Source: Sulfuricella denitrificans
GTDB lineage: Bacteria > Pseudomonadota > Gammaproteobacteria > Burkholderiales > Sulfuricellaceae
Assembly (NCBI GenBank): GCA_002632355.1
Contig: NSJJ01000014.1
Coordinates: forward strand, 23,609-87,608
Length of the DNA stretch: 64,000 nucleotides
Direction: 5' to 3'
Made by a program: the position numbers and the translations under genes. This document shows positions 25,543-36,729 of the stretch, one piece after another. The notes beneath the pieces are model-generated. The model ran no database searches and was not told the DNA's origin. It saw only the letters and a list, made by a program, of their open reading frames with translations. The stretch's first letter is position 1; each line of letters opens with the position of its first letter.

Positions 25543-25669
25543 AACCGCAAAGTCGCGAAGGCGAAAAGGATTCAAGAGCATGAAATTGATCAGGATTTTA
25601 CCCAGCGAGTGAGCCGGGCGTTATTGCTAGCACATTGTATTTTCTCTGCGTCTTTGCGCCTTCGCGGTT
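25543..25669. repeat. Palindromic repeat, copy 3
   Basis: 127 bp. The left arm begins AACCGCAAAGTCGCGAAGGC and the right arm ends GCGCCTTCGCGGTT. The same family as copies 1 and 2. It sits between the divergent TauE-like and ThDP-enzyme genes, so it may lie in or near their promoters. Confidence 0.85.
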
Positions 25670-25802
25670 CAATAGATCTTTGCAGAACAAATCCTGCCGC
25701 CGCCAATTGTAACTGTTATGGTTGGCTAAGCGTCCACTCCTTCGGTTAAACTTCATTCCCCGAAATGGAATCGGACTTCATTCGCCCGGACAATGCGACA
25801 AC

Positions 25803-27470
25803 ATGAATATTGCAGTCAGTGAACTCATCGTAAGGTACATGGAACGCCTCGGCATCGAATTCATCTTCGGCATGCCGGGCTCCCATATCCTGCCGGTCTA
25901 CGACAGCCTGTACGACTCGAACATCAGGAGCGTGCTGGTCAAACACGAGCAGGGGGCGGCCTTCATGGCGGGCGGCTACGTCCGCGCCACCGGCAGGATC
26001 GGCGCCTGCATTACCACTGCGGGGCCGGGCGCGACCAACCTGGTGACGGGCATCGCCAATGCCTATGCCGACAGGCAACCGGTCCTGGTAATCACGGGCG
26101 AGACCTCCACCCATATTTTCGGCAAGGGGGGCTTGCAGGAAAGCTCCGGCGAGGGCGGCAGTATCGACCAGGTCCTGTTATTTGCCGGTATCACGCGCTA
26201 TCACAAATTGATCGAGCGCACGGATTACCTGCCCACGGTGCTGAATCAGGCGGCCAAGCATCTGCTTTCCAAGACGCCCGGCCCCGTGGTGTTGAGCATT
26301 CCCTATAACGTGCAGAAGGAAATGGTGGATGCCTCCATCCTGGATCAGATTTCCTTCACGCGCACGACCGACGAATGCGTGATCGCCGCGCAGTATATCG
26401 ACAAGAGCGTGGAACTGATCCGCGCAGCGAAACGCCCCCTGATCATCGCCGGTTATGGCTGCATCCGTTCGGGTGCGCTCGAACCCTTAAGCCATATCAG
26501 CAAGCGTCTCAATATTCCGGTGACCAGCAGCCTCAAGGCCAAGGGCGCGATCGACGAACGCTCCGCGCTGTCGCTGGGCAGTCTCGGCGTCACCTCCGGC
26601 GGTTACGCCATGCGCTATCTGGAACAGGAAGCCGACCTGGTACTGGTGCTGGGGGCGGGCTTCAATGAAAGAACCAGCTACGTCTGGGACAAAAACCTCC
26701 TGGCCGGCAAGAAGCTCATCCAGGTAGACAACAGCGCCCAGCAACTGGAAAAGGTCTTCCGCGCCGACCTCGTGGTGCATGCCGATCTGGGTATCTATCT
26801 GCAGGCACTGGACGCCGCCCTTCAGGCGCAACAGGTGGCGGCGAAAAGTCCCGTGGATATCGCCGCTTTTGTCGCAGCTTCACAGGCCCGGGCCGATGCC
26901 ACTGGCGAGACAATTTTCAACCACCAGTTCGACCACGTGCGCGCCTTTTATAGCTGGCTGGAACAGCGTTTTCCGGACGGCCTGGCCATGTTCGACGACA
27001 ACATCGTGTTTGCCCAGAACTTCTACCGGGTGTCCGCCAACGACCGTTTCTACCCCAATACCGGTATCTCCTCGCTGGGCCATGCCATCCCGGCGGCCAT
27101 CGGCGCCGGCTGCGCAGTGGACCAGCCGCTGTTCGCCATGCTCGGTGACGGCGGCTTCCAGATGTGCGCCATGGAGATTATGACGGCGGTGAATTACGCC
27201 ATCCCGCTGAACATCGTCCTGTTCAACAACCACACCATGGGCCTGATCCGCAAGAACCAGCACCATCTCTACCAGGACCGCTTCATCGATTGCGATTTCA
27301 CCAACCCGGATTATGCGTTGCTGGCGCAATCCTTCGGCATCACGCATTGCCGGGTGGAAAGCGGGCAGGACCTGGCCAGGCTGGAAGCGGTCGATTTTCG
27401 CCACGGCATCAACCTCATCGAGATCATGATCGATCAGGATGCTTACCCGAATTACTCCTCCCGGCGTTAG
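25803..27470 (+). CDS. Acetolactate-synthase-like ThDP enzyme
   Basis: A 555-residue thiamine-diphosphate-dependent enzyme. The catalytic Glu is in KHEQGAAFMAGGYVRATG. TTAGPGATNLVTGIANAY is typical of the acetolactate synthase/glyoxylate carboligase group. The ThDP-Mg motif is GDGGFQMCAMEI...VLFNN. The ATG at 25803 is chosen because the protein then begins at the conserved SELIVRYMERLGIEFIFGMPG. No regulatory subunit gene and no other ilv gene is adjacent, so branched-chain synthesis is unlikely to be its main job. It lies 6 bp before a large glycosyltransferase-like gene. The true substrate is unknown. Confidence 0.85.
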   Translation: MNIAVSELIVRYMERLGIEFIFGMPGSHILPVYDSLYDSNIRSVLVKHEQGAAFMAGGYVRATGRIGACITTAGPGATNLVTGIANAYADRQPVLVITGETSTHIFGKGGLQESSGEGGSIDQVLLFAGITRYHKLIERTDYLPTVLNQAAKHLLSKTPGPVVLSIPYNVQKEMVDASILDQISFTRTTDECVIAAQYIDKSVELIRAAKRPLIIAGYGCIRSGALEPLSHISKRLNIPVTSSLKAKGAIDERSALSLGSLGVTSGGYAMRYLEQEADLVLVLGAGFNERTSYVWDKNLLAGKKLIQVDNSAQQLEKVFRADLVVHADLGIYLQALDAALQAQQVAAKSPVDIAAFVAASQARADATGETIFNHQFDHVRAFYSWLEQRFPDGLAMFDDNIVFAQNFYRVSANDRFYPNTGISSLGHAIPAAIGAGCAVDQPLFAMLGDGGFQMCAMEIMTAVNYAIPLNIVLFNNHTMGLIRKNQHHLYQDRFIDCDFTNPDYALLAQSFGITHCRVESGQDLARLEAVDFRHGINLIEIMIDQDAYPNYSSRR

Positions 27471-27476
27471 CAGCGA

Positions 27477-29306
27477 ATGAGCGGTTCCAGCACAACGCGC
27501 CTGGCGGAATGCATTGCGCACTACCAATTCACCATCACCGGCTTGGCCGACCTCGGCAAGCAACTGCAAGGCCTTTCCCTATCGGCTGACATAGACGCGC
27601 TCATCGACTTCTATGAACAGTGTTACCCCTTGCTGGAACAGGCGATGTGGTCCGGCACGGCAGATTTTCACCCGCTGCTGGCCTGCTATCAGGCCCTGTT
27701 CCGCGAGCAGGAGGCCCTGATCCAGCAGCGGGGCGACGATGACCGCCACCACTTCATCCTCGGCATCCCGGTGGCGGATCGCCCGCCCCACCTGCGCGCC
27801 TGCCTCGAAAGCATTTACCAGATCTGCACGCTGTTCAACTATGGCGGGAAAAAATCCGGCGTCTGGAACAGGATCAGGGTCATCGTCGCCGAGGACAGCC
27901 GCGACGAAAACAACATCCGCCGGCACCTCGACCTGGTTGAGGAATACCGGCAGAAAGGGTTGCGGGTCTTTCACTTCGGGCTGGATGAGCAGTATCAACT
28001 GCTGCAAGCCCTGCCCCCGCAGCAGCGCGAACGGCTGGGCCATCTGCTCACCACCCAGCCCCGGGAGAAGTTCTACCTCAAGGGACAGGCCGCCAACCGC
28101 AACCTCAGTTACCTGAAGTTTCTGCAGCTGACGGAAAACAGGGACCGGACGCTGTACTTCCTGATCGACAGCGATCAGCATTTTTGCGTGAACCGGCAGA
28201 CCGGATCCGGCGAAGAGGCAGTGACAGCGCTGAATTACTTTCACGCCATCGACCAGATATTCCGCACCACCGACACCCTGATGCTGACCGGCAAGCTGGT
28301 GGGCGACCCGCCTGTGTCACCGTCGGTGATGACCGCCAATTTTCTCGATGACGTGACGGCTTTCTTCGCCCGCCTGGCCGAACTGGACAGTGCTCAGGCC
28401 TGCCAGTTTCACTGCGCGCAGGGGCCGCTTGCGGGCGATGCTGCCTATCACGACCTGGCCGGACTGTTCGGCTTCGAGAACAAGCCCGCAACGTTCGATT
28501 ATCAGTGCCGGCTCGAAGGCAAGCATGACCATGGCGCATGCCTGACGAATTTTGCCTCGCGGCTGAACGCCTTTTTCTTCGGTGAGCACCTCACGCGCAA
28601 GACCTGGTTTTCCTACGACAGCGGTTTCACCCGGCTCAGTCCCGCGCGCACGGTCTATCCCGGCAATTACATCGTCAACTATGCCGGGCTGAAATACATC
28701 ATCCCCTTCGGCCACCTGCGGCTGCGCATGTCCGGCCCCACCGCCGGGCGCCTGATCGCTGCCGAGATCGGGCCGCGCTTCGCCACTTTCAACATGCCCA
28801 ATCTGCACCGCCGCACCACCGAGGCAGGATTGAGCGACGACTTCCGCCCCGGCGTGGAACTTGAACAGGAAAGCATCGATCTGTCCAACGAATTCGAGCG
28901 CCAGTTCTTCGGCGACCTGATGCTGTTTTCAACCGAGGAACTGGTCCGGCAGGCGGATGTGAACCAGCCCTTTGCCCAGGATGTGATTAAGTCCGTCATC
29001 GCCAGGAAAGAAACCGAACTTCTGGCCTTGTACCAGCAGAAGCACGACGCAATCGTCGACAAAAACCGGCAGTTGTATGAGCTTGTGTTCAACGCCGGGC
29101 ACTGGTGGCTGCGTTTGCCCAAGCTGGCGGACGCGTTACGGCAAGTCCGCGCCTTCATCGACAACATCGAGCGCAATTTTAGCGAGCACGCACTGGCCTG
29201 GCGCCAGATCCAGTCAGCCGAACATCGTACACAACGCAAACAGCAGATCACCCAGGCCTTGATGAATTACCGGGCGGAACGGGATGCCTGGGATAGCCTG
29301 TTCTAA
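27477..29306 (+). CDS. Large glycosyltransferase-like protein of unknown role
   Basis: A 609-residue cytosolic protein. Residues about 90-260 look like a nucleotide-sugar (GT-A) fold: HFILGIPVADRPPHLRACLESI, then RVIVAEDSRDENN, and a DSD motif in LYFLIDSDQHF that could bind a metal-sugar nucleotide. The first 90 and last 200 residues are helical and match nothing I know. The C-terminus is long, charged and coiled-coil-like. It is co-transcribed with the ThDP enzyme (6-bp gap). I do not assign a reaction. Confidence 0.6.
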   Translation: MSGSSTTRLAECIAHYQFTITGLADLGKQLQGLSLSADIDALIDFYEQCYPLLEQAMWSGTADFHPLLACYQALFREQEALIQQRGDDDRHHFILGIPVADRPPHLRACLESIYQICTLFNYGGKKSGVWNRIRVIVAEDSRDENNIRRHLDLVEEYRQKGLRVFHFGLDEQYQLLQALPPQQRERLGHLLTTQPREKFYLKGQAANRNLSYLKFLQLTENRDRTLYFLIDSDQHFCVNRQTGSGEEAVTALNYFHAIDQIFRTTDTLMLTGKLVGDPPVSPSVMTANFLDDVTAFFARLAELDSAQACQFHCAQGPLAGDAAYHDLAGLFGFENKPATFDYQCRLEGKHDHGACLTNFASRLNAFFFGEHLTRKTWFSYDSGFTRLSPARTVYPGNYIVNYAGLKYIIPFGHLRLRMSGPTAGRLIAAEIGPRFATFNMPNLHRRTTEAGLSDDFRPGVELEQESIDLSNEFERQFFGDLMLFSTEELVRQADVNQPFAQDVIKSVIARKETELLALYQQKHDAIVDKNRQLYELVFNAGHWWLRLPKLADALRQVRAFIDNIERNFSEHALAWRQIQSAEHRTQRKQQITQALMNYRAERDAWDSLF

Positions 29307-29328
29307 GAAGTTGTCCAATTGGGTCTGG

Positions 29329-29365
29329 ATAGCAATAGGCTATCGGTCATATTGCTAAAACCAAT
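29329..29365 (+). promoter_or_regulatory. OxyR binding site upstream of katG
   Basis: ATAG-N7-CTAT-N7-ATTG-N7-CAAT matches the OxyR tetrad ATAG-N7-CTAT-N7-ATAG-N7-CTAT with exact spacing; the first two boxes are perfect and the last two are 3/4. It is 64 bp upstream of the katG ATG, where an activator site adjoining the -35 region is expected. A possible promoter overlaps it (TTAGAT at 29365, TACATT 18 bp further). This predicts peroxide induction. Confidence 0.75.
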
Positions 29366-29413
29366 TAGATTAATTGATTCCAAAAGCATACATTGGATTG
29401 TGCCTTCAATTAA

Positions 29414-31600
<2,187 letters not shown>

Positions 31601-31728
31601 TACTGGAAGAGGGGCTTAAAAGTTCCTTATCGCGCAGCCTCGGCCTGGCATCGAGTGATTCAGAATCAGGCTGAGGATGCGCGAAACTCTGTCCGCGGCT
31701 GAACACCAAGAGCCTGTTTCAGCTTGCC

Positions 31729-32469
31729 CTAATCCAGCCTGACCGAATCCGCCGCATTCCCGACAATATCCTGCCTGCATTCCCGGTAAGCCTCTCGCGC
31801 CATACGAAGCACATCCTCCGGTATGGCGATATGGGAATAATCGACCGGTGTCCTGTCGATTGTTCCGCTATGAATGCGCTCGGACGAATCGCCTTTTCTG
31901 GCCTTCCCGGTATGACTGAAGATTTGATAGCGCTCGCTTAACGGCGAATCCAGTTCCAGCCAGTCTGATAACTTGGGAAGCAGCCTCTCCGGTGCGCGTT
32001 GAAACAGCTCGGCATCGAAATAATAATAGGGCTGACGGGAAGTCCGGGCGAAACCGGCAAGCGCCTGAATGCGTGCGATGTAGTAGTTTGCCGCCTCAAC
32101 AGGAGACGCATAAAGATCCTCGATCTCTTTTTGCGCAAACAGGTCAACGATACTTTTGATCGTCTGTTCCGGCTCCAGCAGGGAGATCAGTATTTTCATA
32201 TCCGTCTGACCCAGCTGATCGGGCTTTAACAGATAGTCGTTGTGCAAGAGCTTGTCGAAAAGATAACGGCTGTTTTCCTTGAACACATCGCCTTCCATGA
32301 ACACCTCAAGCTGCCGGTCCAGCGCGGATACGTCCTCAAGACTGACATGCATTTCATAGTAGCCGTTGATCTCTGGGTGAGAACCAAGAATATGCCCTGC
32401 CAGACTGGTAAAGGCACGCATATGGCTCAGCAGGAAAATCCTGGCGTAACGTTCAGACGAAGTATTCAT
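31729..32469 (-). CDS. Sulfotransferase-like protein
   Basis: A 246-residue protein. The N-terminus IFLLSHMRAFTSLAGHILGSHPEINGYYEMH resembles the PAPS-binding P-loop of sulfotransferases (hydrophobic strand, Ser/Thr loop, helix, HPxI). The canonical RSGTT-type loop is modified to HMRAFTS, so activity on PAPS is not assured. Later sections show a helix-rich domain and a final region with HIAIPEDVLRMA. The start lies 4 bp after the stop of the sensor-like gene, so the two form an operon. Confidence 0.6.
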   Translation of the reverse strand: MNTSSERYARIFLLSHMRAFTSLAGHILGSHPEINGYYEMHVSLEDVSALDRQLEVFMEGDVFKENSRYLFDKLLHNDYLLKPDQLGQTDMKILISLLEPEQTIKSIVDLFAQKEIEDLYASPVEAANYYIARIQALAGFARTSRQPYYYFDAELFQRAPERLLPKLSDWLELDSPLSERYQIFSHTGKARKGDSSERIHSGTIDRTPVDYSHIAIPEDVLRMAREAYRECRQDIVGNAADSVRLD

Positions 32470-32473
32470 ATAA

Positions 32474-33409
32474 TCAGAACCAGAACGAAGTGTCCTTCAT
32501 CAGGAACTCCACATGAGGCATGTAATGCGAGCCATCGCAGGAAAAAGTCAGGCTGATCATGCCGTTGAAAATGTTGATCGAGGCTGTGCGCAAGTAGATG
32601 GTGGGGTCGGCAAGACGCAGGGATTTCATGGTATTGAGAATCCGCACGATGTCGACCTGCTCGATCGCCGCATTGCTGGGATAAGGGTGCGACGGGAATA
32701 CCAGGCAGATATCGGGATCGTTCAGGGCCTCGTGATCCAGCATGTGGTAAATGTACGGGTCATTCATGGTCCAGATCGTGGCCCGGCTGCTGGAAAAGTG
32801 GATCATGCACTGGAACACACCGCGATGGGTCAGCAGTTCTTCCAGAATGGACAAGGCCTGATCCATGTTGCGGTCCATCGGGCTTTCGCTGCGGGACTGA
32901 AGGAATACCGTGCTGCGGATCGCCGGATCACCCTTGACCTGCATCCAGTAGCCGGGCTCGTGGTAAAGCTCGGAGGTGACAGGAAGATTGCGCAGGTCGA
33001 AGTCGGCGCCAAGATGGCCCAGCGTATGCGAATCCGCACGCACGACCTGCAATGCCGTGAGCGAAGGCCGTCGATTCAGCAGGCTGATATACGCATCGGA
33101 GAGCAGGAATCCCCAGCTGGGGACGACTTCTTTCATATAGGGGCGCTGGGAACGGTCGCGACCGAAATGCTCCGGTGCATGCCCGGCCGCGCCGACGTTA
33201 TCGCAAATCTGGACACCGTCGTTATTCAGGCAGTAGAGGAAGGTGCAATGGGGGATGGAAGCGAAGCCTTCGGCAAGGACCGCATCCAGTTGTTCCCGGT
33301 CGCCCCATACCGGCGCGCACCGCTCGGCCAGCCGCGCCAGCGGTTCACGCAACATGCGTGCCAACTCTTCCCGTTGCAGGTAGATGCTGTCTTTCCACGA
33401 ATTTTTCAT
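32474..33409 (-). CDS. Cache/PDC-like sensor-domain protein
   Basis: A 311-residue protein from ATG at 33409 (a GTG at 33421 is also possible). Residues about 15-150 look like a PDC/Cache fold: an N-terminal helix, then FLYCLNNDGVQICDNVG, FGRDRSQRPYMKEV and LSDAYISLLNRRPSLTA. This pattern is typical of extracytoplasmic ligand sensors, yet no flanking membrane helices or signal peptide are visible, so it is probably cytosolic. The C-terminal half is unrecognised and ends in DTSFWF. It heads a two-gene unit with the sulfotransferase-like gene. Confidence 0.6.
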   Translation of the reverse strand: MKNSWKDSIYLQREELARMLREPLARLAERCAPVWGDREQLDAVLAEGFASIPHCTFLYCLNNDGVQICDNVGAAGHAPEHFGRDRSQRPYMKEVVPSWGFLLSDAYISLLNRRPSLTALQVVRADSHTLGHLGADFDLRNLPVTSELYHEPGYWMQVKGDPAIRSTVFLQSRSESPMDRNMDQALSILEELLTHRGVFQCMIHFSSSRATIWTMNDPYIYHMLDHEALNDPDICLVFPSHPYPSNAAIEQVDIVRILNTMKSLRLADPTIYLRTASINIFNGMISLTFSCDGSHYMPHVEFLMKDTSFWF

Positions 33410-33466
33410 GCCAGTCGCCACTTGAATAAAAAGAACCCGCTTCGTGGCGAAAATCCGTGGAGACAG

Positions 33467-33721
33467 CTAAATTCTCAACAGATTCGCGCCGGGAGGATCG
33501 GTCCGGAAATTTTCCACTATCAGCTTATCCAGACCACGGGTGGCCAGAGGCGCCATGGCTGGATATTTTATAACGGTATTGCCCGATGTGTTGATCCATT
33601 CTCTGATTTTCATCAGGTCTTCCACAGACAATATGGACTTGTGATTTTCATGCTTCCACTGCGAGCACAAATCAACAGCCAGAGCATAGGCCAGCTCATG
33701 ATCAGGACAGAAAGTTGCCAC
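33467..33721 (-). CDS. Small hypothetical protein
   Basis: An 84-residue frame beginning at GTG 33721, chosen because AAAGGGG lies 7 nt upstream; a longer reading from TTG 33793 is possible. The sequence (MATFCPDHELAYALAVDLCS, then EDLMKIREWINTSG) is balanced and looks protein-like, with no known domain. It lies 57 bp upstream of the sensor gene in the same orientation and may belong to that unit. Confidence 0.45.
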   Translation of the reverse strand: MATFCPDHELAYALAVDLCSQWKHENHKSILSVEDLMKIREWINTSGNTVIKYPAMAPLATRGLDKLIVENFRTDPPGANLLRI

Positions 33722-33910
33722 GCCAGTTCCCCTTTCACAATAATCAAATAACATCTGGCACTCTATCCAGTGTATGTTGCGCCCTGATGACAACGGATTT
33801 GTGGGAAGAAATACACAGTTTTAGCGATGAATTGCAAATGGTGCTTGGCTTTAAAGTCTTTTATCCCCTAAAATCCATACACTCATTAACCATAACAAGG
33901 AGTCAGCAAC

Positions 33911-34225
33911 ATGAACAAAGGTGAACTGATTGATGCTGTAGCTAAACTTACTCAACATTCCAAGGCCCAGACCGGTGAAATGTTTGATGCATTCATGGCT
34001 GTGGTGCAAAACGCACTGAGCAGCGGTGACAATGTTCAGATGATCGGCTTCGGTACCTTTGCCGTTGAAGAGCGTGCCGCTCGCGTGGGTCGCAACCCGG
34101 CCACCGGCAAGGAAATCAAGATCCCGGCCAAGAAAGTCGTCAAATTCAAAGTCGGTGCAAAAATGAAAGATGCCGTTGCCGGCGTCAAGGCTGCTGATCC
34201 CAAAAAAGCTGCCAAGAAGAAATAA
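33911..34225 (+). CDS. hup: HU-family DNA-binding protein with Lys/Ala tail
   Basis: A 104-residue HU-like nucleoid protein. The N-terminus [11 protein letters not shown] and the arm region [21 protein letters not shown] are canonical. The C-terminus extends beyond the normal 90 residues with a basic tail (DPKKAAKKK), as in several betaproteobacterial HU proteins. AAGGAG precedes the ATG, and a terminator follows. Confidence 0.95.
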   Translation: MNKGELIDAVAKLTQHSKAQTGEMFDAFMAVVQNALSSGDNVQMIGFGTFAVEERAARVGRNPATGKEIKIPAKKVVKFKVGAKMKDAVAGVKAADPKKAAKKK

Positions 34226-34235
34226 TCACGCATGA

Positions 34236-34260
34236 GGGCAGCCGCATGGCTGCCCGTTTT
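34236..34260 (+). terminator. Rho-independent terminator after HU gene
   Basis: GGGCAGCC-GCAT-GGCTGCCC forms an 8-bp perfect stem, followed by GTTTT. It starts 11 bp past the stop codon. Confidence 0.85.
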
Positions 34261-34347
34261 CAGCGCTTTCGCGGTTTTATTCCACACCGCCACTCCATCC
34301 CGCCCACGCCCGTGAGCAGTATCATCCAGCCCGTCTAACAACACCCC

Positions 34348-35859
34348 CTACCCAAGAAACAGCTTGTAGGCCGGATTGTCGTTTTCATCCCAGTAGCGGT
34401 AACCCAGTTTGTCCAGAAATACCGTAAAGGCAGCCTTGTCCTGCGGCGGCACCTGAATCCCCACCAGAATGCGGCCATAATCGGTGCCATGATTGCGGTA
34501 ATGAAACAGGCTGATATTCCAGCTGTGGCTCATGCTGTTGAGAAATCGCATGAGCGCGCCGGGGCGCTCAGGGAATTCGAAACGGTATACCAGTTCATCC
34601 TTTGCCAGCGGGGCGTGCCCACCGACCAGATGACGGATATGCAGCTTGCCCATTTCATTGTCGGACAGGTCAAGCGCAGGCAGGCCCTTCTGTTCCAGCG
34701 CAGCCAGCAGCTTGCCCACCTCGCCCCGGTTGTGCACCTGCACGCCGACAAAAACATGCGCATTGGCAGGGTCCGAGAAGCGGTAGTTGAATTCGGTAAT
34801 GCTGCGCGGCCCGATCAGGGCGCAGAAATCCTTGAAACTGCCTGGACGCTCCGGAATGGTGACGGCAAAAAGGCCCTCGCGCTGTTCGCCCAGCTCGGCA
34901 CGTTCGGCTACATGGCGCAAACGATCGAAGTTCATGTTGGCGCCGGAAGCAATAGCCACCAGATTCCTGTTCCTGAGCTTTTGCCGCTTGGCGTACAACT
35001 TGGCGCCCGCGACGGAGAGTGCGCCTGCGGGCTCGAGAATGGAGCGCGTATCCTCAAATACGTCCTTGATCGCGGCGCAAATGGCGTCGGTATCCACCAG
35101 AATCACTTCATCCACCAGTTCCTGGCACAGGCGGAAGGTTTCCTCGCCCACCTGCTTCACCGCTACGCCATCGGCAAAAATGCCCACCTGGGGCAACACC
35201 ACGCGCTCCTTCAGGCGCAGCGACTGGTACATGGCATCGGCGTCCACCGGCTCGACGCCGATGATCTTGATTTCCGGGCGCAAGCGTTTGACGTAAGCCG
35301 CCACGCCGGCAATCAGCCCGCCTCCGCCAACCGGCACGAATATGGCATGAATCGGCCCGCTGTGCTGGCGCAGGATTTCCATGCCAACCGTGCCCTGTCC
35401 GGCGATGACTTCGGGGTCGTCATAGGGATGAACGAAAGTCAGCTTCTTTTCCTTCGCCAGTTCCACTGCGTGGGTATAGGCATCGGAATAGGAATCGCCG
35501 TGCAACACCACCTGGGCGCCGCGCGACTCCACCGCATTGATCTTGATCTGCGGCGTGGTCGCAGGCATCACGATCATGGCCTCGCATTTCAGGCGCTGCG
35601 CGGCCAGCGCCACGCCTTGCGCATGGTTGCCGGCGGATGCCGCGATGACGCCGCGTTTCAGCGTTGCCCGCGGCAACTGCGCCATCTTGTTGTAAGCCCC
35701 CCTCAGCTTGAAGGAGAACACCGGCTGCATGTCCTCGCGCTTGAGGAGAAGCGTGTTTCCCATCCTGCCGGAAAGATTGGGCGCCACTTCCAGCGGGCTT
35801 TCGATCGCCACATCATAGACACGGGCGGTCAGAATTTTTTCCAGGTAATCGATTCGCAT
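34348..35859 (-). CDS. ilvA: Biosynthetic threonine ammonia-lyase
   Basis: A 503-residue PLP enzyme that deaminates threonine to 2-oxobutanoate, the first step of isoleucine synthesis. The PLP lysine lies in FSFKLRGAYNKM, and the PLP-phosphate loop is in PVGGGGLIAGVA. Residues about 325-503 form two ACT-like regulatory domains (VTIPERPGSFKDFC and FEFPERPGALMRFL), which give isoleucine feedback control. Length is typical of the long IlvA form. Confidence 0.96.
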   Translation of the reverse strand: MRIDYLEKILTARVYDVAIESPLEVAPNLSGRMGNTLLLKREDMQPVFSFKLRGAYNKMAQLPRATLKRGVIAASAGNHAQGVALAAQRLKCEAMIVMPATTPQIKINAVESRGAQVVLHGDSYSDAYTHAVELAKEKKLTFVHPYDDPEVIAGQGTVGMEILRQHSGPIHAIFVPVGGGGLIAGVAAYVKRLRPEIKIIGVEPVDADAMYQSLRLKERVVLPQVGIFADGVAVKQVGEETFRLCQELVDEVILVDTDAICAAIKDVFEDTRSILEPAGALSVAGAKLYAKRQKLRNRNLVAIASGANMNFDRLRHVAERAELGEQREGLFAVTIPERPGSFKDFCALIGPRSITEFNYRFSDPANAHVFVGVQVHNRGEVGKLLAALEQKGLPALDLSDNEMGKLHIRHLVGGHAPLAKDELVYRFEFPERPGALMRFLNSMSHSWNISLFHYRNHGTDYGRILVGIQVPPQDKAAFTVFLDKLGYRYWDENDNPAYKLFLG

Positions 35860-35998
35860 AAGGCTAAGTAATTGACGGTATATGGGCCTAAGATTAACAG
35901 GAATCGGTGTTTTTGAGCAGGTGGGCTATAGCCTAAATCTTGTGTAGCCGCTATCCTTTACATTTTTAGAACCAATTGTTTTGGAAGCCCAGCATAAA

Positions 35999-36658
35999 AT
36001 GACTCAAGACGAACTGAAACAGGCTGTGGCGCGCGCCGCCATCGAACATGTCCCCAGCGGCATCATCGGCGTGGGCACCGGCTCCACCGCCAATTTTTTC
36101 ATTGATGAACTGGCAAAAATCAAGCACAAGCTGGATGGCGCAGTCGCCAGCTCCGAAGCCACGGCCCAGCGCCTGAAGAAGCACGGCATCGAAGTACTCG
36201 ACCTGAACAGCGTGACCGAACTCGCTGTGTATGTCGACGGCGCGGATGAAATCACCGAACACATGCACATGATCAAGGGCGGCGGCGGCGCGCTGACGCG
36301 CGAAAAAATCGTTGCCGCCTGCAGCAAGAAATTCGTCTGCATCGCCGATGGCAGCAAACTGGTCGGCATGCTGGGCAAGTTTCCCCTGCCGGTGGAAGTC
36401 ATCCCCATGGCGCGCAGCTATGTGGCGCGCCAGCTCACCAAACTGGGCGGGCAGCCGGTATTGCGCCAGGGCTTCACTACCGACAATGGCAATGTGATTC
36501 TCGATGTTCACAACCTGCAGATCATGAACCCGGTGGAACTCGAAACCGCCATCAACCAGATCACCGGCGTGGTCACCAACGGCCTGTTTGCCTGCCGCCC
36601 GGCGGATGTGCTGTTGCTCGGGGCCACCGATGGCGTCCGGACCATGACCGCGAAATAA
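35999..36658 (+). CDS. rpiA: Ribose-5-phosphate isomerase A
   Basis: A 219-residue enzyme that interconverts ribose 5-phosphate and ribulose 5-phosphate. Conserved motifs: [30 protein letters not shown] (catalytic Asp region) and [12 protein letters not shown] (catalytic Glu). The ATG at 35999 is preferred to a longer non-ATG start. It is divergent from ilvA. Confidence 0.97.
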   Translation: MTQDELKQAVARAAIEHVPSGIIGVGTGSTANFFIDELAKIKHKLDGAVASSEATAQRLKKHGIEVLDLNSVTELAVYVDGADEITEHMHMIKGGGGALTREKIVAACSKKFVCIADGSKLVGMLGKFPLPVEVIPMARSYVARQLTKLGGQPVLRQGFTTDNGNVILDVHNLQIMNPVELETAINQITGVVTNGLFACRPADVLLLGATDGVRTMTAK

Positions 36659-36729
36659 ACGCAGTCACCAGATTGTCACACATCACCACTAGAATTTGCC
36701 GATTTAGCGCGTAGTCAGGAGAAGCCGCC

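Noticed and set aside
24588..25550. 320-codon minus-strand frame overlapping the TauE-like gene
   Set aside because: It is a shadow in another frame with Arg-rich composition; the TauE-like frame has clear family motifs.
31638..31676. Hairpin between katG and the sulfotransferase-like gene
   Set aside because: A 10-bp stem exists but there is no T-run on either strand, so a terminator call is not supported.
36675..36695. Possible Pho box upstream of phoU (TTGTCACACATCACCA)
   Set aside because: Only one half resembles the CTGTCAT repeat, and no second properly spaced half is present.
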